Assembly (NCBI GenBank): GCA_009760885.1
Contig: CM019716.1
Coordinates: 598,001-662,000 of the forward strand
Reading direction: 5' to 3'
Source: Achatina immaculata
Taxonomy: Eukaryota; Mollusca; Gastropoda; Stylommatophora; Achatinidae
DNA: 64,000 nt
Positions 21,787 through 54,374 of the stretch are shown piece by piece. The notes under the pieces are model-generated. The model made no database searches, was not told the DNA's origin, and saw only the letters and a list, made by a program, of their open reading frames with translations. Position 1 is the first letter of the stretch. Every line of letters starts with the position of its first letter. The position numbers and the translations under genes are program-made.

Positions 21787-24700
21787 TCACTGAGGAGAGA
21801 ATTTTTCAGGGCTGGTTGGCACAGGTGAGTCCCATCTTTCATGCAGCACACCTGGCTTGAGATGTGTGATAACAACATGAACAGCCTGCAGTTTCTCATT
21901 CTTTGGAGGGAGGTAGACTGTCTTGTATGTTACTTGGTCTCCTTCCTTTGGCACCCACTCACCTTCGATACTGTATTAAAGAAAAACATAAATAAAACCT
22001 AAATAACATGTGAAAACAGTAAACATTTCAGAGAGAGAAGAGACAAAATCACTGTGCTAGGGTGACAGCACACTATCAGGTCTGACAAAGCAAAGCTGAC
22101 CAAGACCTTATCCCATAATGCTGCTAACAACAGGCATCAGGAGTGGACTACCAAATGCAGCTATGCTCTCAGCTCAATAGTTTACTGTTTTGGGTGGGTC
22201 CATATGAGGTGTTTCGAAGCTAGCCACCACGGTCTGCTCCCACTTTGCACGATGCTGTGACACACATCTTCATAGCACCGGGGTCTGGAGTCTACAATCA
22301 CCTGTCTTGCTATTTCTGGGAGATAAAATATCAAAAGCAGATTCTTCTCCTGCATTCCGTGGTTGTGACATCAGACATCTATCTTTACTGCTTGGATAAA
22401 CTGTGTCTGTCAAGAACAGATAAAATATGCCGTATTAATATACTTCATTTTAGGAGCTAACTTCCATACGCCATGATTTTTTTAACAGACTACTCATTTT
22501 CTCTATATAATTCTTCTGAACTGCCTTCTGTTCATGAGCTGCATTACATTTAACAAGCTATGCTCTTTTAAAGTATTATGGTGAGTCAAAAAAATTCCTC
22601 ACATTTTTTCATACCTTAATTTCAGTCAAGGTTCACTTCTTAAATGATGCACTGGCATTTGTAACGTTATGCTGGCATCATGTGCTGCATCATTCCGAAA
22701 ACAAGCATGCCAATATTTAGGCAATGAATCACATGATAAGTGATCCTGAGGAATTGTTAGAAGAAAGGGCTGAATTGCCTCTACTGCTACCCATTAAATC
22801 TGCAGTGTGGAAGGGGAAGGAACAGTTGATAACAGCACTGCAAGGAAGTGATTCAAAAGGTTTAGATTTGGGGACACTGTCATCAAAGACAAGCCCAGAT
22901 CGGTACACCACTCAACCACCAATAATGAAGCCCTGTGCCAAGCTGTTGAAGACAATCCCAGTACCAGTACTTGGCACTTGTCAGCCCAGCTGGGCCCTTC
23001 TCAAAGCACCACAGTTTAGCATTTATACAAACTCTGGTTCAGCAGTAGGCAGCCTCAACATGTCCCCCACAATCTCACTCTCCAGCAAGTGCTGAGATGT
23101 ACTGACATTTGTTGCCAACTGTTGGCAAACTCACATGACAAAATGTTTCTCCGCTGTATTGTCACTTAGGATGAAAAGTGGATTCTCCTGCGGTAGCCTG
23201 GCACAGGTACCCAATGACTCCAGCCAGGCCAGGTGGCAGAGGTGGATGTCTGACGAGGGTGGTTGTCCAACGAGGCATATTGAGAGGAAGGTTATGCTTT
23301 GCATCTGGTGGAACTTCGAGGGCCCCTGCATTGGGAATTGGCTCCATTTGGTTGGTCGGTGGGAAGGAATCTGTATGCTGAGCAACTCAAGTGGCTGCTT
23401 GTTTGGGCACCCAATACCCAGCATTCATCAAGAGGGTATTTCACCAGCATGACAACATGCCAGCGCACACTTCCAACGTGGTCCAAGGACAACTCACAGA
23501 ACTGGAATGAACTGAGATTCTGCCCCATCCACTATACAGTCCCAACCTTGCATCCTCTGACTACCATCTATTCTGTGTGATGGCACGTGTCCTTCAAGGG
23601 CAGGAATTCAGTTCACTGGAAGAAGAGAAGCCAGTGTGAGAGATTTTTGGCCTGAAAGCCATCTGAGTGGTACTATAAAGGACTCCTTGCATTGGCTGAG
23701 CGATGGCAGAAGACCATCAAAAGTTATGGACTGTATTTGAAGAGTCAAGTTACATCATTATTAACATTACATACCACTAGGAAAACTGCTAAGTATATAT
23801 TAAGTTGGCTGATTTTTTGCAGCAGTAAAATTGCAAAAACGTGACAAACTTTTGACTCACCCTAGTAATGACCAGACAACCACAGCATTCTCTTAAAGGG
23901 TGGTGTTTTTTTTTTCTTTTGATCTTCTCAGCAATGCGAACTTGTGTTCTCTTTGCTGATGCGGTGACAATCATGAAGCACAAGCACAGTGTGAGGCTGG
24001 GAGAAGTTTACAGTGATTCATTTGTTGTTCTGGAGTGACTCTGAAGCAGGCTTCTCAAACAGACCACCATCACAGGAAGTGATCAGGCTGAGTCCTTTCC
24101 CATTATCCAATGTTTCTTTGAGTGTAGACTTCATTTGCATAAATTATGAATAGATGAAATACGGTATTCGTTTGCTGATGCTATTAACCATGTATATTCA
24201 TCAGAAGGTTATAATGTGAAAGTTTTAATAAAACAAATTTCTGAAAATGTTATCAGTTAAATTAAAAAAAAAAAAAAAAAAGGAATCTTAAACAAAAAGC
24301 TATGCAAACAAGAATACTAAACTATGATATCTATGAATTATATGCATGTCTGAACAAACAGCAAATCTTATAAACATAAAATCCTACTCTGAAATATGCA
24401 CAAAGATGTCCTCTTTACTTCCATCATCAGGATGAATAAATCCATGTCCTCTCTGTCTGCAAAACTTGCTAACTGTGCCCTTGTGTGTGGGCCCTTCTGC
24501 GGCCCTCTCCGACCTGGCACAAGAATGAACAGAAGATTCATTAGTAATGGAAACATTTGAAACCTCTGTCTGAGAAACAGAATATTTCACCTTTTGAACC
24601 TGAGTTTTAGGTAATACAAAAATCAGTAGCATCTTGGAAGTGTCTGTGGCAACACTTTACAGATCAAATAGTAACTCTGTGATACTGAAAAATCTGATAT

Positions 24701-26482
24701 TTAAAAAAGAGAAAAAAAATGGAATGTTGACAGGTTTCGAATCAATTCTGATACAGAAATGCAATCCTGGCATCTACTGTAGAATCAACAGATTCAGAAT
24801 TCAAATAAACAGAAACTTTGGAAAACTGGACAAAAATATTCATCTCACTGTTGTGGGAATTCAGCCTCAAAGAGTTAAACTGGAAAAAAAAAATGTACAA
24901 ATTTCACTATTATTTAGGAATATGTGAAAGATCAACTCAATAAATCGCCCAAGTAAACCCCCCAATAAAACTATACCAGTTCTTCTTGCTATTTTGTTTA
25001 ATAAAACTCGACTGTGCACATCACAATATTACAAAGAGGCAAACACATCTTGTAACAACTGTTACAAATGATGAACCCTCCAATTTATTCCCGTTCAAAA
25101 CTGTCCAGATATTTTCAATCAATCTGTCAATGCCCACAGCCCCTTCTCCAGAGCATAAGCAACAAAGGCTTTCAGTCATTTCTATCTTTCCCTTGTTCTC
25201 CAAGTCACTGCATGTGAGTCCCTCTGCTTTCAGAATCTTCACTGTATCCCTTCTCCATATATTATTTGGTCTTCCCTATTTTTGCTTCCCTTGAAGGTTT
25301 CTTGTGAAAGCCTATCTTGCTATGACGTCTGTTTTTTTTTTCAGTGCATACAATCCACCTTCATTTTCTACTTGCAATCTGTACATCAACAGGTTCTTGT
25401 TCGGCTTCAAATCTCTTCATTTCTGATCTTGCCCTCCAAATATTTCATACCTCCTGAAATACTTAACATTTTAACCACCTTTCAATCATTTTAATGATTC
25501 TATCAGTTATTCTCCTGTCTTACACTATATGTACCACATACTTGGTAATTTCATAAAAAATGAAACATTTATGCTCATTTTTATGAAACAAAAGAGTGAA
25601 ATTGTGAACATATAATATACATCAGATGCTAGAATAACTGTTTTTTTTTTTCACACTGACTATCAAAATATGTCATGACTGATGTGCTTTGTATTCATGT
25701 GCCATGTCCTTCATAGAACAATGCTCTCTTTCTGGCCAGTCTGAAAAAAATGTCTCATTATCAAACCACGATGCCTACTTCTGTGAGTATGATGCTTAGA
25801 ATGTTAATGACACTACCTTAAGCCATCACCTAATCAGCCACCCCAATTTCCTTATTTTCCATGAACCAAACCCTTCTTTACTGTTTTATCCAAGTCATTA
25901 TATCACTTAATATGACCAAAGAAGAGCAACTTTCTTTAGCTTGTGGAGCCAAGGAGACAGTTTTCATCTACATCCAATTATTCTAAGATGGAGCCAAGGA
26001 GCCAGTTTTCATCTACATCCAATTATTCTAAGATGGAACCAAGGAGTCAATTTTCATCCACATCCAGTTATTCTAAGATGGAGCCAAGGAGCCAGTTTTC
26101 ATCCACATCCAATTATTCTAAGATGAAGCCAAAGAACCAGTTTTCATCCACATCCAATTATTCTAAGATGGAGCCAAGGAGCCAGTTTTCATCCACATTC
26201 AATTATTCTAAGATGCTTCTGTTGCTCTTTTTATTCTTTTTTAGAAGAGAACATGCTACAAGATCTTTAAAAATTTATCAGTGGTAAACCACAGAATGCC
26301 ATCACAGCTGTCTTTTGCTGGATAACATAATGAAACTATGACAATTTCTGGTCTTACATGGATTTTGTACGGGTCCGTCTTGTAGGAACTGGACTGGGTA
26401 TGAGAAAAGACCTGCCTGGAGATCCTGAGATCTGAGCACTGTTAAAAGCCTGGTTTTGAGGGATGTCGTATGGCTGAGACAT
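21787..26482 (-). CDS. CARHSP1: Calcium-regulated heat-stable protein 1 (cold-shock domain), 3 coding exons
   Basis: Exons on the minus strand: 26482-26358, 24513-24388 and 21970-21787 (125, 126 and 184 nt; 144 aa plus stop). The first exon extends 5' as untranslated sequence to an acceptor at 26535. Donors are AT|GTAAGA and GA|GTAGGA; acceptors TTGTGCCAG and CTTTAATACAG. Phases agree throughout. Residues 1-41 include [11 protein letters not shown], the conserved phosphorylation region before the cold-shock domain. The domain (about 50-115) has RNP1-like [10 protein letters not shown] and RNP2-like DIFVHIS. The C-terminal part has [28 protein letters not shown] and HERWDSP, matching the vertebrate protein of 147 aa. 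The family binds single-stranded RNA and regulates mRNA stability in the cytoplasm; that is family knowledge. Introns hold a mariner, a minisatellite and a LINE fragment. The sequence looks intact and functional. Confidence 0.93.
22579..23862 (+). mobile_element. Mariner transposon, full length, inactive
   Basis: A 1284-bp element in CARHSP1 intron 2, flanked by TA (22577-22578, 23863-23864). Inverted ends share GGTGAGTCAAAA. Transposase remnants on the plus strand: [27 protein letters not shown]-stop-DEKW (the WVPH-L and VT-DEKW motifs, with the first catalytic Asp), [29 protein letters not shown] (second Asp) and [16 protein letters not shown] (third Asp, YSPDLAPSDYHLF type). The DDD signature with HDN-PAH and SDYHLF is mariner rather than Tc1. 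In-frame stops disable it. Sense orientation is opposite to the host gene. Confidence 0.95.
25150..25480 (-). mobile_element. LINE C-terminal fragment
   Basis: The minus strand reads KIRNEEI- and [24 protein letters not shown] residues across frames, the tail of an endonuclease-reverse transcriptase related to family G. It lies in CARHSP1 intron 1 in the gene's own orientation. Strongly decayed. Confidence 0.5.
25941..26213. repeat. 45-bp minisatellite, six copies, CARHSP1 intron 1
   Basis: The unit starts ATGGAGCCAAGGAGCCAGTT and ends CAATTATTCTAAG. Since 45 is divisible by three, a 15-residue repeat [15 protein letters not shown] is open over six units, but it lies between two exons on the strand opposite CARHSP1, so coding is unlikely. 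Confidence 0.92.
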
Positions 26483-26729
26483 TCTGGCTGTAAATAACTT
26501 TTTCTCTGGACAGTTATCTAAGACAGTCTTCAAAGCTGGAAGCAAGAAAACAAAACTGTTTCATGAGTGATTCTTAACCTGTGTGTTCTTAATATTTATA
26601 GTATTTGTCAAAATTCAGAGAATTATTTTAAAAATTGGGAACTGAAAATTGATCTCTCCAGACCAGTATTTTCCAACCTTTTTACTCCAGTGAAACTTTT
26701 AAAATAATTTCAGATCTAAAAGATCCTTT

Positions 26730-27128
26730 TCTACAAAACTATAAGACCACCTGTCATGTATGGATCAGAAATGTGGAGCTGTCCTCCAAAGAAAGATGAA
26801 CAACAACTGCAGCTCTTTGAGAACAAGATCCTAAGAAGAATCTTTGGGCCCACAAGTGATACCAACAGTGGAGAATGGAGAGCTAGAAAGAACACTAACT
26901 GAATAGCTTATTTAAATTCCAGTGAATTATGAATATCTTGAAACTGAACAGACTATGTTGGTTGAGCTATGTAGAAAGAATGGAAGAGAATAGAAAAATT
27001 AAGATTATGTATGTGCAAGAGATGAGGGAAACAAGACCAAGGAGTAGACCAAGACAGAGATGGAAAGACTAAATAGATGAGGATATAAAAGAAACTGGTG
27101 TCACCAACTGGAGAATGAATGAATGAAT
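26730..27128 (+). mobile_element. LINE family D fragment with (GAAT)n tail
   Basis: Frames read KTIRPPVMYGSEMWS, QLFENKILRRIFGP, KLNRLCWLSYVERMEENRK and RPRSRPRQRWKD, ending ETGVTNWRMNE. This is a reverse-transcriptase thumb and C-terminus. GAATGAATGAATGA closes it. Stops are present. Confidence 0.75.
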
Positions 27129-27971
27129 GATCTTTATTTTTAAAGGGTAAAAAATTGGGCATGCAGCCCCGTCTTACATTCTGCCCTTCATCACTCCATC
27201 TTTCATTCTTCCCACACACTTGAGAGAGATTAGGAATAGAAAGGAATGGTGGCTAACTTTATCTGCAGCAATGAGCCGTAATTAATTGGGTCTGAAAGAT
27301 GAAGAAGAAAAAAGGATCCATTATATATCTACAACTCATGGTACATCATCATGATCAGTAAGAAGATATAGTAACTCAGTAATAACTGTCATACTCTTTT
27401 GAACAGCAAATTATACATATTTATTTAAAATAAGTCTTTTGCTGATGCTTTATTGATCTCCTCCTGAACCTCACTTCAGCTCTGCCCCAAGATATATTAT
27501 AAGGATGCCACATCGATACAGATCTACATGCTTAGACTAGCCAGAAAGAATGGGCGTGTGGCAAGAGAAACATGGCATCTAATAGCCTGCAGAAAATTGC
27601 AATCAAAATAAAGAATGGTAGAGTCTAGAAAAACTTCAAAGTTCACAAATATCACTTGCATGAGTCCAGAAATACGTTTTGGGGCTTAAAATCATTATTG
27701 TAATTAGAGAGAACATACAGTAATGTTTTAAGTCAGAAATATACAGTGAAATAGGGTAGGGAAATATGTATCGATGAACTCGTGTTGTCACAAACTCTAA
27801 ACTTTCAAAGCATCCATTAATTCTCATACAGATATCTGTTACTGTGAATAAGAAATGGTTTTTCTTTGTGTTTTCTGCATCCTGTATAGCTTATGTATTC
27901 TAAATCTTTTTAAAAGATGTGAAACATTAAACATACTAGCTATTCTGATAGGACGCACAATGGAAGCTCGT

Positions 27972-27979
27972 ACTTCCGG
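27972..27979. promoter_or_regulatory. Consensus ETS-family binding site between CARHSP1 and KATNA1
   Basis: ACTTCCGG (CCGGAAGT on the minus strand) is the canonical ETS/GABP site of TATA-less housekeeping promoters, and several CpGs surround it. It is 1.5 kb 5' of the CARHSP1 start and 3.2 kb 5' of the KATNA1 start. A transcription start here is inference. Confidence 0.35.
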
Positions 27980-28044
27980 TTCCTTATGCCAGATTGTGTT
28001 TTCGCCACATGAAAAGACACACAAAACCACCGACACACACAACA

Positions 28045-28690
28045 CAATATTCATTTGCATGTCCCTTGCGGAACTTTGCCTCCCAAACAGCACTCCCGTA
28101 GACCTCTCGGTTGTGAGCAAGATGGCCTTCTGCTGCATCCATTTGCAGATCGTCAACGATGTCTTGCAGCCATCTTCGTTTTGGTCTTCCTCTTTTTCTT
28201 TTCCCCATTATGTATCCTTCCAATACGGTCTTCTCTAGATTATCATGACGTTTAATGTGTCCAAAATATTTAAGTTTTCTCTCTTTAATCCTCAGCCTTC
28301 TTCAATATTAAGCTCTTGTAGTATAGATATATTTGTTCTTTTTTGTGTCCACGATATTGGGAGAACTCTTCTGTAGCATTTACATTCAAAGGCATTTATG
28401 TATTTCTCAACTGTTTTGTTAAGTGTCCAGGTCTCATAGGCATATGTTGCGATGGGAAAGATGCATGCCTTTAAAAATCTTATTTGTATGGTTCTGTCTG
28501 CTCCTCTCCACAGATTCTTTATTTGTTTTACTTTCTGAAGAGCGATAGACGTCCTCTTTTAATTTCCCTCATTGTATTTCCATTATTAGTTAGTAGTGAT
28601 TCACGATATTCAAAACTCTCCACTTCTTCCAGTTTTTCCTCACTGATACATATTTCAGCTGCTTTGTTTGTTTTGTCAGTTGTCAAAAAC
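28045..28690 (-). mobile_element. LINE family C, C-terminal copy
   Basis: Minus-strand frames: ICISEEKLEEVESFEY, TMREIKRGRLSLF, IRFLKACIFPIATYAYETW, AFECKCYRRVLPISW and the MGKRKRGRPKRRWLQDIVDD tail, ending DMQMN. The same sequence occurs at 31529, 45097 and 50388. Frameshifts at about 28300 and 28540. Confidence 0.85.
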
Positions 28691-28899
28691 AACAATGAAT
28701 TTTTAATAAGGCAATCCCTGGTACCAGGTTTGCCAGACACTATACGCATTTTCAGTTCAATTATGTGTAAATTTGGATCCAGCTTGAGCGAAACCAGATT
28801 CAAAGGTCCAAAATCAGACTCCAGCGTCATTGCATTTAGGACAGTCCCCAAATATTATCAGTCTCATACCGCATCATCCATCCAAGAGTATGTTTGCTA

Positions 28900-29430
28900 A
28901 TAGTCCCATTGGTTCTTTACGATGCGTTTTCTGTCACACGATTCAGATTTCATACTAGCACCCTTAATTTGTCCTAGCTCCAGCAATCGTTTCACAATTA
29001 CATTGTTCTTCCATTCCCCCAATCTTTCCAATATGACTTTAGCAATGTCGTCCTTGTTCATTCTCAGACTGCCATTTAGTTTACATGCCCAGCAAGTTTA
29101 TCTGTCACTTCATTGCATGTGCTCCCGCTTGTCCTGGACAATAAAGCCACATTAGGCTCATCACAGTTGACCGACGAACCGAACCCATTCTTTTCAAAGC
29201 AATTTTTTCCTCAGTCTTACGAAGCATACTCTGTGAATCAGTCACAGTGATGCCATGAACTACATCGTGGGCAACTATCCAGTCCACTGCCGCCGACACA
29301 GCCTCAGTTTCATGCTTGATGAAGTGACTTCAAAGACTCTTGAACCCTGTGCCACTACTCTTCCATTGCAGTAGACAACAAAACCCAAGCCACTTCTGCT
29401 GTTCCGAGACACTGAACGAAACCAGATTCG
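28900..29430 (-). mobile_element. RNase H domain fragment, LINE family F
   Basis: The minus strand is open for 64 codons: AVDWIVAHDVVHGITVTDSQ, then SMLRKTEEKIALKRM and MWLYCPGQAGAHAM. VTDSQS and the YCPGQAG loop are RNase H hallmarks of such LINEs. The upstream part GLGFVVYCNGRVVAQGSRVF is also found at 60560-60640, identifying the two as one family. Confidence 0.7.
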
Positions 29431-29594
29431 CAGGAAGAGAGAGAAGGGATTGGGATGGCTAGATAAAATTCACATCTTACACACTGTCGTGTAAACAAAC
29501 GTAATTATGTGAATAAGGTTCAAAGAACATCCTCCAATAGCAAATTTATTTCAATATGTTTCTTTCGACAGCGATCGTTCCAATGACGTGCAGA

Positions 29595-29780
29595 GTTGTC
29601 TTATATCCTTCCCGTACCGTTAAACGTCACATATGGCTCGCAAGGTAGTTCGCCAATTTTTCCTGTTTTCGGCGAGCCTTTCAACCTCATCAAGGGATTT
29701 TATGCCTCTCTTAACAATGTCCTCTTTAGAGTTTCACGTGGTCTGCCTCTTTTTCTTCGGCCTGTTGTATTCCACTTGCA
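29595..29780 (-). mobile_element. LINE family A, last ~185 bp
   Basis: The copy starts at its 3' end TTATATCCTTCCCGTACCGT and runs back to the RPRETLKR and KWNTTGRRKRG codons, stopping at about 29780. It lies just upstream of the CpG-rich stretch. Confidence 0.85.
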
Positions 29781-29799
29781 GAACTGTGCACTTAAAAAA

Positions 29800-30180
29800 A
29801 AATATGAACGAAATAACAGTAGGTCGTTTACTACGTAGTGGCCATGTGGCGTTTATATAGCGCTATCGGTTGCACGACTAGCTTTGATACCTATATATAC
29901 GCTATTTTTAGTAATGTTTATTGCACTTGTTGGTCGCAGTTTAAAAAAAATGTACGTTTTTGTGCTTAAATTAACGCTTCGTCTGGTCATTTTTTGGCAT
30001 TGCTGTTACGTAACCTCTTCTTTTTTTTTTAAAAAATCTGTTAATTTATCAAGATTCGTGAAACGACGGAGGCTGGTTTCCCAGTTCAGAATCAGAATAG
30101 TTTTAAATATAGAATTAAAGCATGAAACAATATTCGTATATATAGTTTCATGGTGGTCCAATGAAATGCGCGACAATTGT
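29800..30180 (+). promoter_or_regulatory. CpG-rich stretch, candidate KATNA1 promoter or 5' exon
   Basis: By hand count about 19 CpG in 380 bp, several times the density of flanking non-rDNA sequence. Invertebrate promoters usually escape CpG loss while gene bodies do not. TATATATA occurs at about 29893. The KATNA1 start exon begins with a splice acceptor at 31154, so at least one upstream non-coding exon must exist; this stretch is the best candidate. Confidence 0.35.
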
Positions 30181-31162
30181 GTTTTAAATAGAAATTACTA
30201 TTTATAAAGTGGTACATTCCGCTGGTCTTCTCTAAGCAAATTTTCATGTTTTAGGTAATTCAGCTAATTCTACATAAGATTGATATTTATTTAAAGACAT
30301 ATATTTTAGTCAGACTTCCTCATTACGTGATTGTGTTTGATTATATTAAAAAAACACCAGCAGAATGAAAGGTTGTAGAGTGTGTAGTTCAATATGACAT
30401 TAGGTAGGTAGTTTATGTTGGTTCTTTGAAGTGGGAAGTGCCTTTTTGTGAGAGTTATTAACTGAGTATCATAAACAAAACAGTTACGGTAGTTACCAAA
30501 TATCGTAAACAGAAGAACCATGGGAGGAATTTCTTTGTTCAATAGAGCAGAAAAATAAGTACTGACAGACTGTAAAGAGTATAAAACTGGATGACTCATT
30601 GACAGATATATTAAATCTTTGCCACATATTTATTTCATCATAGAAGTTCTAATTTGCTATATTGCTTTTATGTTATATCAGTTTAACAGTTGAACTGACT
30701 GCAGTCAAATATGGTTTGTTTTTTTTTTTACTCAAAATTTCTTTCTCTTGTCTCCTCCATTTCCCTTTCAGCATTGAAAGAGTGAATAGATGTCTAGATA
30801 TGGCTCAGTGGTTTGCCTCATGTAACAAGATATTAAATATTCGGTTACATGAAGCAAATAATTTAAATATGTTAAAGAATATTTGCTTGTCTCAGAATGA
30901 TATGAAAAGAATTGTTTTGAAATAGCTGCTTGTCAAAGAAAGCTTTGAAACAAAACGGAATGTCAAAACTGGTTTGTCTCAAAAATCTTTTACAAAAGAT
31001 AGGAGAGGACTTGAGGAATGAATAAATGAAAATTCTTTGACAGAGGATAAGAAGGAACTTGACAGAGTGAAAAATATTTTTCATAGGATAGGAAAGGATT
31101 GGATGAATGAGTAAATAACAGTTAATGGCAGCACAAAAACTTAACTGTTTTCAGCCTCAACA

Positions 31163-51480
<20,318 letters not shown>

Positions 51481-51929
51481 GAAGACTATGATGTGGTATA
51501 TGCATATAGATGGTTTTGATGTTATATTGGTTGTTTGTTAAAGTGAAAAGGTGGGTGGCGTCTAGATTGGTTGATTTGTTGTTGGGAGGCAAAAAAAAAA
51601 GAGTGCTTATAGATATGAATGTTGTGAGCTTCAGCTTCCATAATATTCAGGGGTTGGAATTTGTGAATTTTGTTTTTCCACTCGCATGCTTTCAGCTTTG
51701 GTGTTGTCTGATTTAAATGAGGTTGGTTTTTTTTTTTTCTGACTGTCCTGTTTTGCAACATGTTTATCCTTTTGTGTAATTTGATAACACTGACAGCCAC
51801 GTGTACAGTGAACATAGGCAGATTTTCTTTGCTTTTAGAGGCTGTTGTCCGTCTCACTACTGAAGGAATGAGGAAAGGATGTAACACCAAAGACATGCAG
51901 AGGACCTGGATACCAAAGTCATAGTAGTA
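51481..51929 (+). other. KATNA1 3' UTR, first part
   Basis: Follows the stop at 51478-51480. T- and G-rich without repeats for about 450 bp. No AATAAA was seen before the LINE B insertion, so the transcript end is unresolved. Confidence 0.5.
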
Positions 51930-52356
51930 CAAGTGCTAAATTTGGATAGACTGCTTAATCTTATGTTCACCAAAACTATAAAAAACAATCTGAATTCTTT
52001 CCAGACTAAATGTTTACGAAGAATTGGAAGAATATTTTGGCCAAACACCGTAAGAAATAACATCTTGTTGGCAGCAGATGAAGCCACTGACAGCAGTTAT
52101 TGAGGAAAGATGCTGGCGATAGTATGGGACATGTGCTCCGGATGACTGATGACTCACTACCAAAAATACCACTAAGATGGACACCACAGGGAAACAGAAG
52201 TAAGGGTGGACTAAAGGAGACATGGGGAAGAAAAACAGGATGTTGAGCAATAGAGGGCTCACATGGGCAGGAGCGGAAAGGAAGGCAAAGGACAAGTGTT
52301 TGTGAAAAACCCTCGAGGAAGCCCCATGTGCTTTAGGCACTTAAAGTTCAGAGAGA
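51930..52356 (+). mobile_element. LINE family B, 3' ~425 bp
   Basis: Reads NLNSFQTKCLRRIGRIFWPN and later GHVLRMTDDSLPK with frameshifts, ending GCACTTAAAGTTCAGAGAGA. It lies just past the KATNA1 coding end and might be carried in its 3' UTR. Confidence 0.85.
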
Positions 52357-52394
52357 GAATCATATGTTACTGCTCTATATGTCCTTGTAATTGC

Positions 52395-52920
52395 AGACTG
52401 TTGTTCATTACATCCAGACAGTGAGACACATCTTGTGCAACAGATCCATATCAATGGAAACAGGATTCCGAGTACTTAAATGTTACATCGAGCCAATTTT
52501 GTTTTATGGGTGTGAAGCATGGTGTATGAATAAGAGAGTACAGCAAGAAATGGAGGCCATGGAGATGTGGTTTATAAGAAGGATGTCGAAGGTACCATGG
52601 ACAGCCAAGAAAACCAATGAAGAAGTCTTAAGAGAGGCTGGAGTTAAAAAAAGCAAATTATAGCAAAGATCAGAGGCAGACAAGTGAGATTTATAGGACA
52701 TTTCCCGAGAAGAGGAAAATTGGAATACACTGTGGCAGCTGGAAAAATTGAAGGAAGAAGAGACGGAGGAAGACAGAGAGAAAATTTAGTGAATGGGTTG
52801 TCAGTGTGGCTAGGAAGAAAGTCACTGGCGGATCTCATAATCAAGTCTAAAGACAGGGAATTGTGGAGAGAAATGATCGTCTGCGCCACGTGGCATGGCA
52901 CTTGAATTGAATTGAATTGT
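52395..52920 (+). mobile_element. LINE family E, longer C-terminal copy with (AATTG)n tail
   Basis: Opens FRVLKCYIEPILFYGCEAWC, MWFIRRMSKVPWTAKKTNEE, a frameshift at about 52650, then MRFIGHFPRRGKLEYTVAAG and GRRDGGRQRENL, ending TWHGT. ATTGAATTGAATTG follows. Degenerate ATTGAAGGAGTGACAT repeats run on to about 53080. Confidence 0.82.
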
Positions 52921-53284
52921 ATTGAAGGAGTGACATAAATACAATATGAAAGAAATGGCATATATACTGTATTGAAGGAGTGATATAAATACCATATTGA
53001 AGTGGTTACATAAGGAGGAATGACATTAATGCCATATTGAATTGATATAATGGAGGAATGACATAATGAAGTAGTGAGAGATATACTTATTAAAAATAAT
53101 TGATTTCATGGCAGTCTTCCCAACACATAAGTTTCTTCAAAATACTTGTAACTGGTTCAGCTTCATTGAACCAAACCCTTTGAGGAGAATTGTGAAGGGA
53201 TGTGTGAATCCATAATGTAGGTTACATGCATAGCCACGCTGATGATGCCTGATTTTCTTTGATAACAAATTAAATGAATTATGT

Positions 53285-53510
53285 CTTAATAGGGTGTCTG
53301 AGTGGTTAGTGCACTGGTCTCTCATGGCGAAGGTCAGGGGTTTGAATCCAGCAGGAGACACCCCAGTCACCCAGCTGTAGAAATGGGTACCTGACTTCTT
53401 CTGGAGTTGGGGGAGGAAAGGCAGCCAGGCGTGATACTGACCATATCACCCTCTAGTGTGCTGGCAGGTCAAGGGCATGACAGGACTACCTTTACCTTTA
53501 CCTGTGTCTT
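53285..53510 (+). mobile_element. tRNA-headed SINE, best copy
   Basis: Head: GGTGTCTGAGTGGTTAGTGC (A box) and GGGGTTTGAATCC (B box), with tRNA-like spacing. Body: CACCCCAGTCACCCAGCTG, TTCTGGAGTTGGGGGAGG, then the shared core GATACTGACCATATCACC. Tail: (CTTTAC)n. A tRNA-Ser- or Leu-like class II head is possible. Confidence 0.82.
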
Positions 53511-53689
53511 AATAATCTATTTATTAGCACAAGATATGTCACTTCTTTGTTACAACAATATTTGTGTCGCTGCTTTGAAATTCATATTTAATTTTTTTCT
53601 CTCTATTGTTATGTCATGTCACTCCTTTGATATATCACTCCCTTGAAGTGCTCAAATAATGCATTCTCTTTGGATAACTCAGTGGTTAT

Positions 53690-54374
53690 CTCTTTCTCTG
53701 CTGGAGGGAAAAAACGCGGATGTTCCGTCTGTGCCAGACAAAAAACGCAGGTCTTGATATGTATAGGGGATAATTGTAAAAGTGAATGTAACTAATTATT
53801 TCCACGTTAAAAGTATACTTATTTTGCATTAAAATAGCTGTAAATGTAAGAAGATTTCATAAATGAAGAGTATTTTTTTTTTTAGGAAAAAATGTGTAGT
53901 GTGATGATTTTAGCTGATAATTGTGTGCTACTTACCATCGGCAATGTCTAGATCTACACAGAATACCATCATGATGTGTAAATTGATTTGGATGTATCTG
54001 ATCTTGTCGTGTGATGATATGTGGCATAATACTCAGTAAATAATGTCTGAAAAACCTAACTACTTCTCCAGTCCATCTAATAGTCTTGATCTACTTTGGG
54101 TACATTCATGAACAGTGGTCTAGTCGTAGGGGGATATGTTTGCCTCCGAAGTCACACAAAAATTGATATTTTTTCATTTGATCGAAACATTTGACCCCCG
54201 TTGTTAATAACGTGTTAAAAATGGCAACACGGGTCCATAGACATGTGCACTAAGCTGTTTACAATCAAAAGTTAACTGGTTTTCTAATGAAACAAAACTA
54301 GTGTACTTATAAGGTCGTTGGCCAAAACTTGACAAACCGGAAGTGTTAATATAAGTACGCTGGCAGGGGAAGAG
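53690..54374. mobile_element. 685-bp piggyBac-type MITE, inverted relative of 38881-39565
   Basis: Ends CTCTTTCTCTGCTGGAG and, reversed, CTCTTCCCCTGCCAGCG. The flanks are TTAT and TTCA, presumably decayed TTAA. The interior, reversed, shares GGAGAAGTAGTTAGG, TTTCAGACATTA and GTAGATC with the intron 6 element. Length is identical (685 bp). Confidence 0.8.

Noticed and set aside
25941..26287. Repeat protein [15 protein letters not shown] x6
   Set aside because: It lies in an intron of CARHSP1 on the other strand and follows a minisatellite, not a gene.
26655..26720. hAT-like end CAGTATTTTCCAACC
   Set aside because: A single end without partner or duplication.
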